From: Massilia agri
Lineage (GTDB): Bacteria > Pseudomonadota > Gammaproteobacteria > Burkholderiales > Burkholderiaceae_D
DNA: 64,000 nucleotides
Assembly: GCF_024753255.1 (NCBI RefSeq)
Contig: NZ_JANUHA010000004.1
Span: 124,001-188,000 of the forward strand
Direction: 5' to 3'
Of the stretch, positions 8,429-16,504 are shown one piece after another (within the stretch, counting starts at the first letter, position 1; every line of letters starts with the position of its first letter). The notes beneath the pieces are model-generated. The model was given only the letters and a program-made list of their open reading frames with translations, was not told the DNA's origin and made no database searches. Position numbers and translations under genes: made by a program.

Positions 8429-9976
8429 ATGCACCGCCCATCCCGTCTTGCCCTGTACAGCCTTGTTGTCGTCCTTGGCGCCGCCGCCGTCGCGCCCCTT
8501 CATGCACAGGCCCCGGCTCAGCCGCAGGCGCAGGGCCGCGGCGAACGCGTGGCTGCGCTGCTCCCGGAAATCGACAGGATGTACGCGGAGCTCGCCGACA
8601 AGGCCCACCTGCCTGGCCTGGTCTACGGCGTGGTCCTCGACGGCAAGCTGGTACACGTCCGTTCGCTCGGCCTGGCCGATGTGGGGCGCAAGATTCCCGT
8701 GAGCAGTTCGAGCGAATTCCGCATCGCCTCGATGAGCAAGAGCTTCGTGGCGATGGCGGCGCTGAAGCTGCGTGACGCGGGCAAGCTGCGGCTCGACGAT
8801 CCCGTCGCCGATCATCTGCCTGAATTGCGCCGCGTCCAGCTGCCGACCCGCGATTCGCCCGCGCTGACGATCCGCCACCTGATGACCATGACTACCGGAC
8901 TGCCCGAGGACAATCCCTGGGGCGACCGCCAGATGGCCCTGTCGAACGCCCGGATCGAGCAGCTGGTGGGCGCCGGCCTGTCGTTCTCCAATGCTCCCGG
9001 GCAGGCCTACGAGTACAGCAACCTCGGCTACATCCTGCTGGGCAAGGTGGTGAGCAAGGCATCCGGCATGCGCTTCCAGGATTACGTCACCCGCGAGATC
9101 CTGCGGCCGCTGGGAATGAACAACACGCGCTGGGAATACACGCAGGCCGCGCCGGGCAAGCTCGCGCTCGGATACCGCTGGGACCGCGACCATTGGGAGA
9201 CGGAGCCGATCCTCCCCGATGGCGACGGCGCCGCGATGGGCGGGCTGATCACGACGGCGGACGACTTCGCGCGCTACATCGCCTTCCACCTCGATGCGTG
9301 GCCGGCCCGTGACGATCCTGACCGCGGGCCGCTGCGCCGCGCCTCGCTGCGCGAGATGCACCTGCCGCAGGTGTTCGCCACCCTGGCCGCCAAGGGCACC
9401 ACGACCGACAACAAGACCGCGAATCCGCGCGTGCATTTCTACAGCTATGGCCTGGACTGGACGCGCGACAGCCGCGACGTGGTCACGTCCGGCCACGCGG
9501 GCGGACTGCCCGGCTACGGCAGCCAGTTCCGTTTCGCGCCCGGCCACGGGGTGGGGGTGTTCGCCTTCACCAATCTGCGCTATGGTCCGGTGTACGGGCC
9601 GACCAACAAGGCGCTGCACATCCTGCTCGAGCGCGCCGGCCTCGGCCCGCGGCCAATTGCCGTGTCGCCGATCCTGGCGACGCGCCACACGCAGGTGGCG
9701 CAGCTGGTGCAAACCTGGGATGCCGCCCTGGGCAGCGCGATCGCGGCCGACAACCTGTTCCTCGACCGTTCGCGCGAAGACTGGATCGTGCACGCGCGCG
9801 ACACGCTGGCGCCGATCGGGAAGATCACCTCGGTCGGCCCGATCGAGGCCGAAAACGGCTTGCGCGGCACCTTCCCGCTGGTCGGCGAGCGCGGCACGGT
9901 GAACGTGAAGTTCACGCTCACCCCCGAACGCGAGCCGAAGGTGCAGGAGATCCAGCTCACGCCGGTGAAGCCATAG
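8429..9976 (+). CDS. Serine hydrolase of the class C beta-lactamase/PBP family
   Basis: A secreted serine enzyme with a beta-lactamase fold. After a signal peptide (cleavage near PLHAQA, residue 28) come the catalytic SMSK (Ser101, Lys104), the tyrosine motif YSN (196-198) and an HAGG third motif near residue 355 in place of KTG. The latter is common in esterase- and D-peptidase-like members such as the PbpE and D-aminopeptidase groups. A further beta domain of about 120 residues follows the catalytic part. The neighbourhood suggests action on D-Ala-containing peptides, but esterase or true beta-lactamase activity cannot be excluded. It is divergent from the spmAB-dacB operon. Confidence 0.85.
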   Translation: MHRPSRLALYSLVVVLGAAAVAPLHAQAPAQPQAQGRGERVAALLPEIDRMYAELADKAHLPGLVYGVVLDGKLVHVRSLGLADVGRKIPVSSSSEFRIASMSKSFVAMAALKLRDAGKLRLDDPVADHLPELRRVQLPTRDSPALTIRHLMTMTTGLPEDNPWGDRQMALSNARIEQLVGAGLSFSNAPGQAYEYSNLGYILLGKVVSKASGMRFQDYVTREILRPLGMNNTRWEYTQAAPGKLALGYRWDRDHWETEPILPDGDGAAMGGLITTADDFARYIAFHLDAWPARDDPDRGPLRRASLREMHLPQVFATLAAKGTTTDNKTANPRVHFYSYGLDWTRDSRDVVTSGHAGGLPGYGSQFRFAPGHGVGVFAFTNLRYGPVYGPTNKALHILLERAGLGPRPIAVSPILATRHTQVAQLVQTWDAALGSAIAADNLFLDRSREDWIVHARDTLAPIGKITSVGPIEAENGLRGTFPLVGERGTVNVKFTLTPEREPKVQEIQLTPVKP

Positions 9977-10013
9977 CACGCGCTTTACACTACCCGATGG
10001 ACGCAAGACCCGC

Positions 10014-11810
10014 ATGACACTCCGCCTGACCGCCGCTGCCTTCCTGTTCTCCCTGCTGTGCGCCGGCAGCGCAGCAGCACAGCCGCAGGAAGAGAAAGTC
10101 CTGCGCATGTTCCTGTCCACCAGCGAGACCGGCCTGGACCCGGCCGTGGCCTCGGACAACGCGACGCTGTCGCTGCTGGAAAACCTGTTCGACCCCCTGC
10201 TGCGCTACGACTACCTGGCGCGCCCCGCGAAGCTGCGCCCGAACACGGCGAGCGCCATGCCCGAGGTGAGCGCGGACGGCCTCAGCTACACTTTCCGCAT
10301 CCGCCCCGGCATCTTCTTCACCCCCGACCCGGCCTTCAAGGGCATCAAGCGTGAAGTGACCGCCCAGGACTACGTCTACAGCATCAAGCGCCTCTACAAC
10401 CCGGCCCTGAAGTCGCCCTGGGCCTATATGTTCGAGGGGAAGATCGAAGGCGACGAGGCGCTGAAGACGCACTACGACGCCGACACGCCGGTAGCGGGCC
10501 TGCAGGCCCTCGACCGCCATACCCTGCGCATTCGATTGAAGGCGCGCGACAACAACTTCCTGTTCTACCTCGCCGTCCCCGCCGCCGGCGTGGTGGCGCG
10601 CGAAGTCATCGAGGCCTATCCCGGCCAGGCCGGCAACCACCCGGTCGGCACCGGGCCCTTCATGGTGGGCGAGTGGAAGCGCAGCGACCGCATCACCCTG
10701 CTGGCCAACCCGTATTCGACGGCCGTGTTCCACGCTACGGCGGGCGTCAATCCCGAGGACAGGGCGATCGCCGCGGCGCTCGAGGGCAAGCGCCTGCCGC
10801 GCGTGGACCGGGTCGAGGTGCGCATCGCCGAGGAGTTCCAGGGCCGCATGCTGGGCTTCCTGAACGCCGAATACGACTACCTCGAGCAGATCCCCGAGTC
10901 GATGACCGACATGGTGGTGCGCGACGGGCAGTTGAAGCCCGAACTGGCGGCGCGCGGCATCGTGCTGTCGCGCTTCCCGGTGCTGCAGACCTACTATATG
11001 TGGATGAACATGAAGGACCCGGTCATCGGCGGCTACGGCAAGGACCGTATCGCGCTGCGCCGGGCGATCTCGCTCGCCTACAACAATGCCGAGGACATCG
11101 CGCTGCTGAAGAAGGGCTTCGCGATCAAGGCCGAGTCGCCGCTGCCGCCGAACGTGCTGGGCTACGACCCCGCCTACCGCAGCCCGGTGCCCTATGACCC
11201 GGCCTTGGCCAATGCCCTGCTGGACCGCTACGGCTACACGCAGCGCGATCCCGATGGGTTTCGGCGGCAGCCGAAACGAGGCCGCACTGGAGAAACAGTG
11301 CCGCTCACCCTCACCATGCACAGCGAGGCCACCGTCAGCGGCCGCCTGCGCGACGAGCTGTGGCGCAAATGCCTGAATGCGATCGGCCTGCGCGTCGTCT
11401 TCAAGTCCGACAAGAAGACCGAGATCATCAAGGCCTCGCGCCTGGGCACGGTCCAGATGTTCGAAAGTAACTGGATCGCCGACTTCCCCGACGGCGACAA
11501 CTTCTACCAGCTGCTCTATGGGCCGAATGCCGGCCGCGCCAACTATGCGCGCTTCGACCTGCCGGCCTATAACCAGCGTTATGAAGCGGCGCGCCAGCTG
11601 AGCGACGGGCCGGCGCGCCAGAAGCTGTATTTCGAGATGAACCAGCTGATCCACGCCTACAACCCCTGGGTCCCGCTGACCCATGTCCTGTCGGGCGACC
11701 TGCGCCATCCGTGGTTGAAAAACTACAAACGCCACCCCGTTGAGTTCACGCAATGGCGTTACCTGGATGTCGATGTTGCGCAAAGGGCACGCTCCACCAG
11801 AGCGAAATAG
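10014..11810 (+). CDS. ABC transporter substrate-binding protein, family 5 (oligopeptide type)
   Basis: A periplasmic peptide-binding protein (SBP_bac_5) of 598 residues. It has a signal peptide ending near AGSAAAQ (residue 22) and typical early segments such as ETGLDPAVASDNA, LLENLFDPLLRYD and YTFRIRPGIFF. No permease or ATPase gene is adjacent. It may therefore lend its ligand to a distant Opp/Dpp system, as E. coli MppA does for murein tripeptide. It begins 37 bases after the serine hydrolase on the same strand and is probably co-transcribed. Binding of muropeptides is inference from context. Confidence 0.85.
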   Translation: MTLRLTAAAFLFSLLCAGSAAAQPQEEKVLRMFLSTSETGLDPAVASDNATLSLLENLFDPLLRYDYLARPAKLRPNTASAMPEVSADGLSYTFRIRPGIFFTPDPAFKGIKREVTAQDYVYSIKRLYNPALKSPWAYMFEGKIEGDEALKTHYDADTPVAGLQALDRHTLRIRLKARDNNFLFYLAVPAAGVVAREVIEAYPGQAGNHPVGTGPFMVGEWKRSDRITLLANPYSTAVFHATAGVNPEDRAIAAALEGKRLPRVDRVEVRIAEEFQGRMLGFLNAEYDYLEQIPESMTDMVVRDGQLKPELAARGIVLSRFPVLQTYYMWMNMKDPVIGGYGKDRIALRRAISLAYNNAEDIALLKKGFAIKAESPLPPNVLGYDPAYRSPVPYDPALANALLDRYGYTQRDPDGFRRQPKRGRTGETVPLTLTMHSEATVSGRLRDELWRKCLNAIGLRVVFKSDKKTEIIKASRLGTVQMFESNWIADFPDGDNFYQLLYGPNAGRANYARFDLPAYNQRYEAARQLSDGPARQKLYFEMNQLIHAYNPWVPLTHVLSGDLRHPWLKNYKRHPVEFTQWRYLDVDVAQRARSTRAK

Positions 11811-12000
11811 CGATTTAGTTGGTTTTTCCGAAAGAAAATATTCCTGCTGGTTATACTGGCCGCCGCATATTTCATTGGAACGCGCCGATTTCCTCGGCGT
11901 ACCCTGAAACGACAAAATAACGTAATGCCAAGACATTACAGACAGATAAGCCGGTCAGGCCACCTCGACCGCCGCCAAGGGAAACGTTAGGAGAAACCCC

Positions 12001-14757
12001 GTGAAGTTAAAGAAGCTCGCCCATTTGATCGCCCTGATCGGGATCACCAGCCCGGTCCTCGCACAAGACATGCCGGCAGCCGACAAGATTCAGCGTGTCG
12101 AGATCACCGGTTCCAGCATCAAGCGCGTCGCCAAGGAAGGCGCCCTGCCGGTGCAGGTGATCAGCGCCGAATCCCTGGAAAAGCAGGGTATTACCTCCGC
12201 CGAGCAACTGATGGCGACGATTTCGGCGAACGGTACCGGCGCCGACAACCCGACTTCGGGCAATAACGTGTTCGGCGCCGATGCCGACCGCGTCAGCGGC
12301 GGCGCTTCCTTCGCCTCCTTCCGCGGTCTGGGCCCGAACAGCACCCTGGTGCTGATCAACGGCCGCCGCGCGCCGACCCACGGCAAGAGCGGCAAGGCGG
12401 TCGACCTGAACTCGATCCCGATGGCCGCCATCGCGCGCATCGAGGTCCTGAAGGACGGCGCCTCGGCGATCTACGGCACCGACGCGATCGGTGGCGTGAT
12501 GAACATCATCCTGAAGACCGACTACCAGGGCATCGAAGCCTCGGCCTACAGCAATGCCACCCAGGAAGGCGGCGGCGACATCTACCGCGCCTCGCTGATC
12601 GGCGGCCACGGCGACCTGGAAGAAGACGGCTTCAACATCATGGGTACGGTCGCCTTCACCAAGAACGACAAGCTGTCCTCGCGCCAGCGCGACTTCGCCA
12701 ACGGCTTCCAGCCGGGCCGCGGCCTGTCGCCGGACACCACCGGCACCCCGTTCGCCAACCAGCTGACCGGAGCCGGCACCGCATTGGGCACCGGTTTCAC
12801 CCGTCCGGGCGACCCGAACACCTACCTGCAGGCCAATCCCCTGAGCTTCGACGGCAAGTGCGACACCGTCGAAGGCATGTCGCAGTACCAGACCGCGCTG
12901 TGGAAGGACGTCACCTCGCCGCTGCGCTCGACCTATTCCTGCGCCTACGACTACGGCGGCGACTACATCATGCAGTCGCCGTCGGAACAGGCCAACGCGC
13001 TGGTGCGCGGCACCTGGAAGCTGTCGGCCGACCACAAGATCTTCGCCGAGGCGATCGGCTCGCGTTCGGAAGTCATCTCGATCCTGACCCCGGCCCAGAT
13101 CTCGACCTCGCTCGCCAACGGCAACGCCTACCCGGTGGGCGGCCGCTACTACCAGGACCTGTCGGCCTACATCCCGACCTTCAACCGCAACCTGCCGATC
13201 ATCTACAAGTGGCGCGCCAACCCGCTGGGTAACCGCACCCAGGAAAACACCACCACCAGCGGCCGCCTGCTGGTCGGCGCCGAAGGCGTGATCCGCGGCT
13301 GGGACTACAAGGTGGGCCTGTCGAAGGCGCAGAGCAAGACCCACATGGACCTGCTCGACGGCTACGCCTACACCGCCGACTTCTACAAGGTGCTCGGCAG
13401 CGGCATCGTCAACCCGTGGTCGCTCGACGGCACCCAGACGCCGGAAGCGATGGCCGCGATCGAGCGCACCAAGTACCGCGGCGCCTTCCAGACCGGCAAG
13501 ACGACCATGACCCAGCTCGACGGCACCATCTCGGGTGAGCTGTTCGACCTGTTCGCCGGCAAGCTGGCGATGGCGGCCGGCTTCGACCTGCGCCGCGAAA
13601 CCTACCTGTACAGCCAGGACGTGGCCGCCGAGCCGATCCTGCTGGCGCCGGGCAATGCCAACCTGCCGAAGGCCTCGCGCGACGTCAAGGCGGTGTTCGC
13701 CGAGTTCATCGTGCCGGTGACGAAGGACCTGGAGCTGCAGCTGGCCGTGCGCCGCGACGACTACAGCGTGATCGGCGCCACCACCAATCCGAAGGTCGCC
13801 TTCCGCTACCAGCCGACCAACTGGCTGCTGTTCCGCGGTTCGGCCAACAAGGGCTTCCTGGCCCCGAGCTTCACCCAGCTCTACACCGGCGCGCTGCGCC
13901 AGGAACTGGCTAGCGGCATCATCGACACCGTCGGTTGCGCCGCCAATCCGGGCGACCCGCGCTTCTGCGCGCCGGAGCGTTTCGACTACATCTCGGGCGG
14001 TAACCAGAAGCTGAAGCCGGAGACCTCGAAGCAGGGCACGCTGGGCATGGTGATCGAGCCGTTCAAGGGCTTCTCGGCCTCGATCGACTGGTGGGCGATC
14101 AATATGAAGGACCGCATCCTGAACCGCAGCGCCAGCATCGTGCTGCAGAACGCCGCGCTGCTGCCGCAGAACATCATCCGCAACCCGGACGGCACCATCG
14201 ACTACGTCCAGGCCGGCTGGATCAATGCGGCGGGCGCCAAGACCCGCGGTATCGACGTCGGCCTGCGCGGCGACGGCAAGTTCGGCGACGGCTACAAGTG
14301 GAACGCCACCCTGGACGGCACCTGGACCGGCAGCTACAAGTTCGCCGAGATCGAAGGCCAGCCGTACAAGGAATACGTCGGCCTGTTCTTCACCCGCGAC
14401 CTGTACCTGCGCTGGAAGCACTCGGCCACCTTCAGCGTGAGCCGTGGCGACTGGAGCTTCCTGCTCAGCAATAACTTCGCGAATGGCTACAAGGACCAGC
14501 TGCCGAACAACGGCAAGGGCACGCCGCCGCCGGGCTTCGATCCGGACGTGTCGAGCTACACCCGCTTCGGCCTGTCGACCACCTACACCGGCATCAAAAA
14601 CACCACGATCACGGTGGGTGTGCAGAACCTGTTCGACCGCGATCCGCCGTTCACCGCCCACAACGTCGACGACGTGGTCGGCGCCGGCTGGGATCCGCGC
14701 GTGGCCGATCCGCGCGACCGTGCCTTCACCTTCAACGTCAAGTACAAGTTCCTCTGA
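12001..14757 (+). CDS. TonB-dependent outer-membrane receptor
   Basis: A 918-residue TonB-dependent transporter. The start is GTG with GGAG about 7 bases upstream. A signal peptide (cleavage near VLAQD) is followed by a plug domain that begins RVEITGSSIKR and includes LVLINGRRAP, VDLNSIPMAAIARIEVLKDG and AIYGTDAIGGVMNIILK. The beta-barrel ends in FTFNVKYKFL. It lacks an N-terminal signalling extension, so there is no sign of sigma-factor control. The gene stands between the peptide-binding protein and the LD-carboxypeptidase, which makes uptake of peptidoglycan fragments plausible. Siderophore or oligosaccharide uptake is the generic alternative. Confidence 0.92.
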   Translation: MKLKKLAHLIALIGITSPVLAQDMPAADKIQRVEITGSSIKRVAKEGALPVQVISAESLEKQGITSAEQLMATISANGTGADNPTSGNNVFGADADRVSGGASFASFRGLGPNSTLVLINGRRAPTHGKSGKAVDLNSIPMAAIARIEVLKDGASAIYGTDAIGGVMNIILKTDYQGIEASAYSNATQEGGGDIYRASLIGGHGDLEEDGFNIMGTVAFTKNDKLSSRQRDFANGFQPGRGLSPDTTGTPFANQLTGAGTALGTGFTRPGDPNTYLQANPLSFDGKCDTVEGMSQYQTALWKDVTSPLRSTYSCAYDYGGDYIMQSPSEQANALVRGTWKLSADHKIFAEAIGSRSEVISILTPAQISTSLANGNAYPVGGRYYQDLSAYIPTFNRNLPIIYKWRANPLGNRTQENTTTSGRLLVGAEGVIRGWDYKVGLSKAQSKTHMDLLDGYAYTADFYKVLGSGIVNPWSLDGTQTPEAMAAIERTKYRGAFQTGKTTMTQLDGTISGELFDLFAGKLAMAAGFDLRRETYLYSQDVAAEPILLAPGNANLPKASRDVKAVFAEFIVPVTKDLELQLAVRRDDYSVIGATTNPKVAFRYQPTNWLLFRGSANKGFLAPSFTQLYTGALRQELASGIIDTVGCAANPGDPRFCAPERFDYISGGNQKLKPETSKQGTLGMVIEPFKGFSASIDWWAINMKDRILNRSASIVLQNAALLPQNIIRNPDGTIDYVQAGWINAAGAKTRGIDVGLRGDGKFGDGYKWNATLDGTWTGSYKFAEIEGQPYKEYVGLFFTRDLYLRWKHSATFSVSRGDWSFLLSNNFANGYKDQLPNNGKGTPPPGFDPDVSSYTRFGLSTTYTGIKNTTITVGVQNLFDRDPPFTAHNVDDVVGAGWDPRVADPRDRAFTFNVKYKFL

Positions 14758-14771
14758 TTTGACGGTACCCG

Positions 14772-14821
14772 ACGGCCCGCTGCCGGCGGAGGCGCAAGCC
14801 TCCACGGCGCGGGCCGTTTTT
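14772..14821 (+). terminator. Rho-independent terminator after the TonB receptor gene
   Basis: An outer stem ACGGCCCG / CGGGCCGT encloses a smaller hairpin (GGAGGC-GCAA-GCCTCC) and is followed by five T residues ending at 14821. It lies 15 bases after the receptor stop and 15 bases before the next start, so it should separate the receptor from the LD-carboxypeptidase gene, at least in part. Confidence 0.75.
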
Positions 14822-14835
14822 CATTGGGGAGAACC

Positions 14836-15879
14836 ATGAACATGACCCGGCGCGGCTTCGGCGCTCTCGCCGCCGCCGCCCTTTCCACGCCAGGCCTGGC
14901 TGCCGCCGCATCGAAGCGCACGGCGCAACGCCTCATCAAACCCCCGCGCCTGCGCCCCGGCGACCTGGTCGGCCTCATCGCCCCGGGCGGCTACGCCAGC
15001 GACCGCGTCATCGAAAAATCGGTGCGCAATATCGAAGCACTGGGCCTGCGCGTAAAAGTGGGCGCTTACCTGCGCGCCCTGCACGGCAACTACGCCGGCT
15101 CGGTGCAGCAGCGCCTGGCCGACCTGCATGCGATGTATGCGGACCCGGAAGTGAAGATGATCTGGCCGGTGCGCGGCGGCTCGGGCTGCATCTCCTTGCT
15201 CGCCGGCCTGGACTACGCCCTCATCCGCCGCAACCCGAAGATCCTGCTCGGCTACTCGGACATCACGGCCCTGCACCTGGCCATCCACAACCGTGCCGGC
15301 CTGGTGGGCTTCCACGGCCCGGTGGCCTCGTCGACGCTCGCCGACTACCCGCGCGAGCACATGCTGGCGGTGCTGTGCGAGCCTCGCGCCACCTACACGA
15401 TTCCCATGGCGCCGGAAAACGCGGTGAAGGCGCAGAGCGCGCCGCAGTTCGCCATCCGCACGCTGACGCAGGGCGTGGCGACCGGCCCCCTCATGGGCGG
15501 CAACCTGTCGCTGCTCGCCGCGCTGTGCGGCACGCCCTACGCGCCCGACTTCCGCAACGGCCTGTTGTTCGTGGAGGAGGTGGACGAGGCGCCCTACCGG
15601 ATCGACCGCTGGATGACCCAGCTCGACCTCGCCTTCGGTTTGCACCAGGCGGCCGGCGTCATGGTCGGCGTCTGCGAGGATTGCGCGCCGAAGCCCGGCG
15701 AGCGCGGCCTGAATCTGGACGAGACCCTGGACCAGCACCTCAAGCCGCTCACCGTGCCCGCGGTGACGGGGTATTCGATCGGGCATATTCGGCACCAGTT
15801 CACGATACCGGTGGGCGTGCGGGCGCGGCTCGATACGGCGGCGCAGACCGTGACCTTGCTGGAACCTGCGGTTTTGTAG
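14836..15879 (+). CDS. Muramoyltetrapeptide LD-carboxypeptidase (LdcA/MccF family, S66), exported form
   Basis: A serine peptidase that removes the terminal D-Ala from L-Ala-D-Glu-mDAP-D-Ala peptides. The nucleophile is Ser141 in LLGYSDITAL. The glutamate is in FVEEVDEAPYR and the histidine in GYSIGHIRHQF. RGGSGCISLL matches the conserved glycine-rich turn. The N-terminus starts MNMTRRGFGALAAAAL, a twin-arginine-like signal, so unlike cytosolic LdcA it may be exported; tatABC lies at 61.3-62.8 kb. I chose the ATG at 14836 because GGGGAGA precedes it; a TTG 12 bases earlier is unlikely. The stop codon lies inside a REP-like palindrome. Confidence 0.88.
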   Translation: MNMTRRGFGALAAAALSTPGLAAAASKRTAQRLIKPPRLRPGDLVGLIAPGGYASDRVIEKSVRNIEALGLRVKVGAYLRALHGNYAGSVQQRLADLHAMYADPEVKMIWPVRGGSGCISLLAGLDYALIRRNPKILLGYSDITALHLAIHNRAGLVGFHGPVASSTLADYPREHMLAVLCEPRATYTIPMAPENAVKAQSAPQFAIRTLTQGVATGPLMGGNLSLLAALCGTPYAPDFRNGLLFVEEVDEAPYRIDRWMTQLDLAFGLHQAAGVMVGVCEDCAPKPGERGLNLDETLDQHLKPLTVPAVTGYSIGHIRHQFTIPVGVRARLDTAAQTVTLLEPAVL

Positions 15880-15978
15880 GGTGGTCGGGTCCTCCCGACC
15901 GCGCGTTCAACTATCGGAGGCGATAACGAGATGTCTGCTGTATTTGAACGCGCGGTCGGCGAAGCCGACCACCCTACA
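15875..15978. repeat. REPIN-like palindrome: two inverted REP hairpins
   Basis: The outer arms are TGTAGGGTGGTCGG (15875-15888) and its exact reverse complement (15965-15978). Each half folds on its own: GGTCGGG-TCCT-CCCGACC at 15883-15900 and GGTCGGC-GAA-GCCGACC at 15954-15970. The inner arms CGCGCGTTCAA (15900-15910) and TTGAACGCGCG (15944-15954) also pair. About 33 unpaired bases lie between the halves. It sits between two convergent genes and supplies the TAG stop codon of both, and may act as a bidirectional terminator. Confidence 0.85.
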
Positions 15979-16504
15979 GTTTGAAGCTCATCGAGACTTC
16001 GCCGATCTGCTCGCCGCCGATGCGGTAGCGGTCCGGCACCTCGCCGGTCTCGTGAAAGCCCATGCGCGCGTACAGGGCGCGCGCCTTGTGGTTCTGGGAC
16101 AGCACCTCGAGGTCGACCCATTCGAAGGCGGGATGTTCGCGCGCCCAGCTCAGCGCCGTCTGCACCAGGCGTGTGCCGAGACCCGCGCGACGCAGGTCGT
16201 GGCGCACGCCCATGCCGAGCAGGACGCGATGCGATGCCGTCGCTTCCTGCCGGCCGCGCAGGTCGATGTGTCCGGCGATCGCGCCGTCTTCATCGAGCGC
16301 GATCCAGACATGGCGCCAGCCCGGCTGGCCTTCAGGGGTCGCCACGCCGTTCGTGAATCGTTCACGCATGGCGTCCGGCACGCCCGCCTGTGTCGGCGCC
16401 ATCGGCTGGAACAGCAGGCCGTCGCGGCCGTTCTCGGCCAGCTGTTCGCCCAGGTAGGCGAACAGCGCCGGGAGGTCGTCCAGCGTGGCGGGACGAATGA
16501 TCAC
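15974..16504 (-). CDS. GNAT family N-acetyltransferase
   Basis: A 176-residue GNAT. The acetyl-CoA binding motif A is HRVLLGMGVRHDLRRAGLG (R-x-x-G-L-G), followed by VDLEVLSQNHKARALYARMG, the usual motif B region. The substrate is unknown. The best start is GTG at 16504-16502, which overlaps the stop of the upstream acyl-CoA dehydrogenase (GTGA), implying translational coupling; the protein then begins VIIRPATLDDLPALF, a normal GNAT N-terminus. Its TAG stop is part of the REP palindrome. Protein lysine acetylation or small-molecule acetylation are both possible. Confidence 0.82.
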   Translation of the reverse strand: MIIRPATLDDLPALFAYLGEQLAENGRDGLLFQPMAPTQAGVPDAMRERFTNGVATPEGQPGWRHVWIALDEDGAIAGHIDLRGRQEATASHRVLLGMGVRHDLRRAGLGTRLVQTALSWAREHPAFEWVDLEVLSQNHKARALYARMGFHETGEVPDRYRIGGEQIGEVSMSFKL

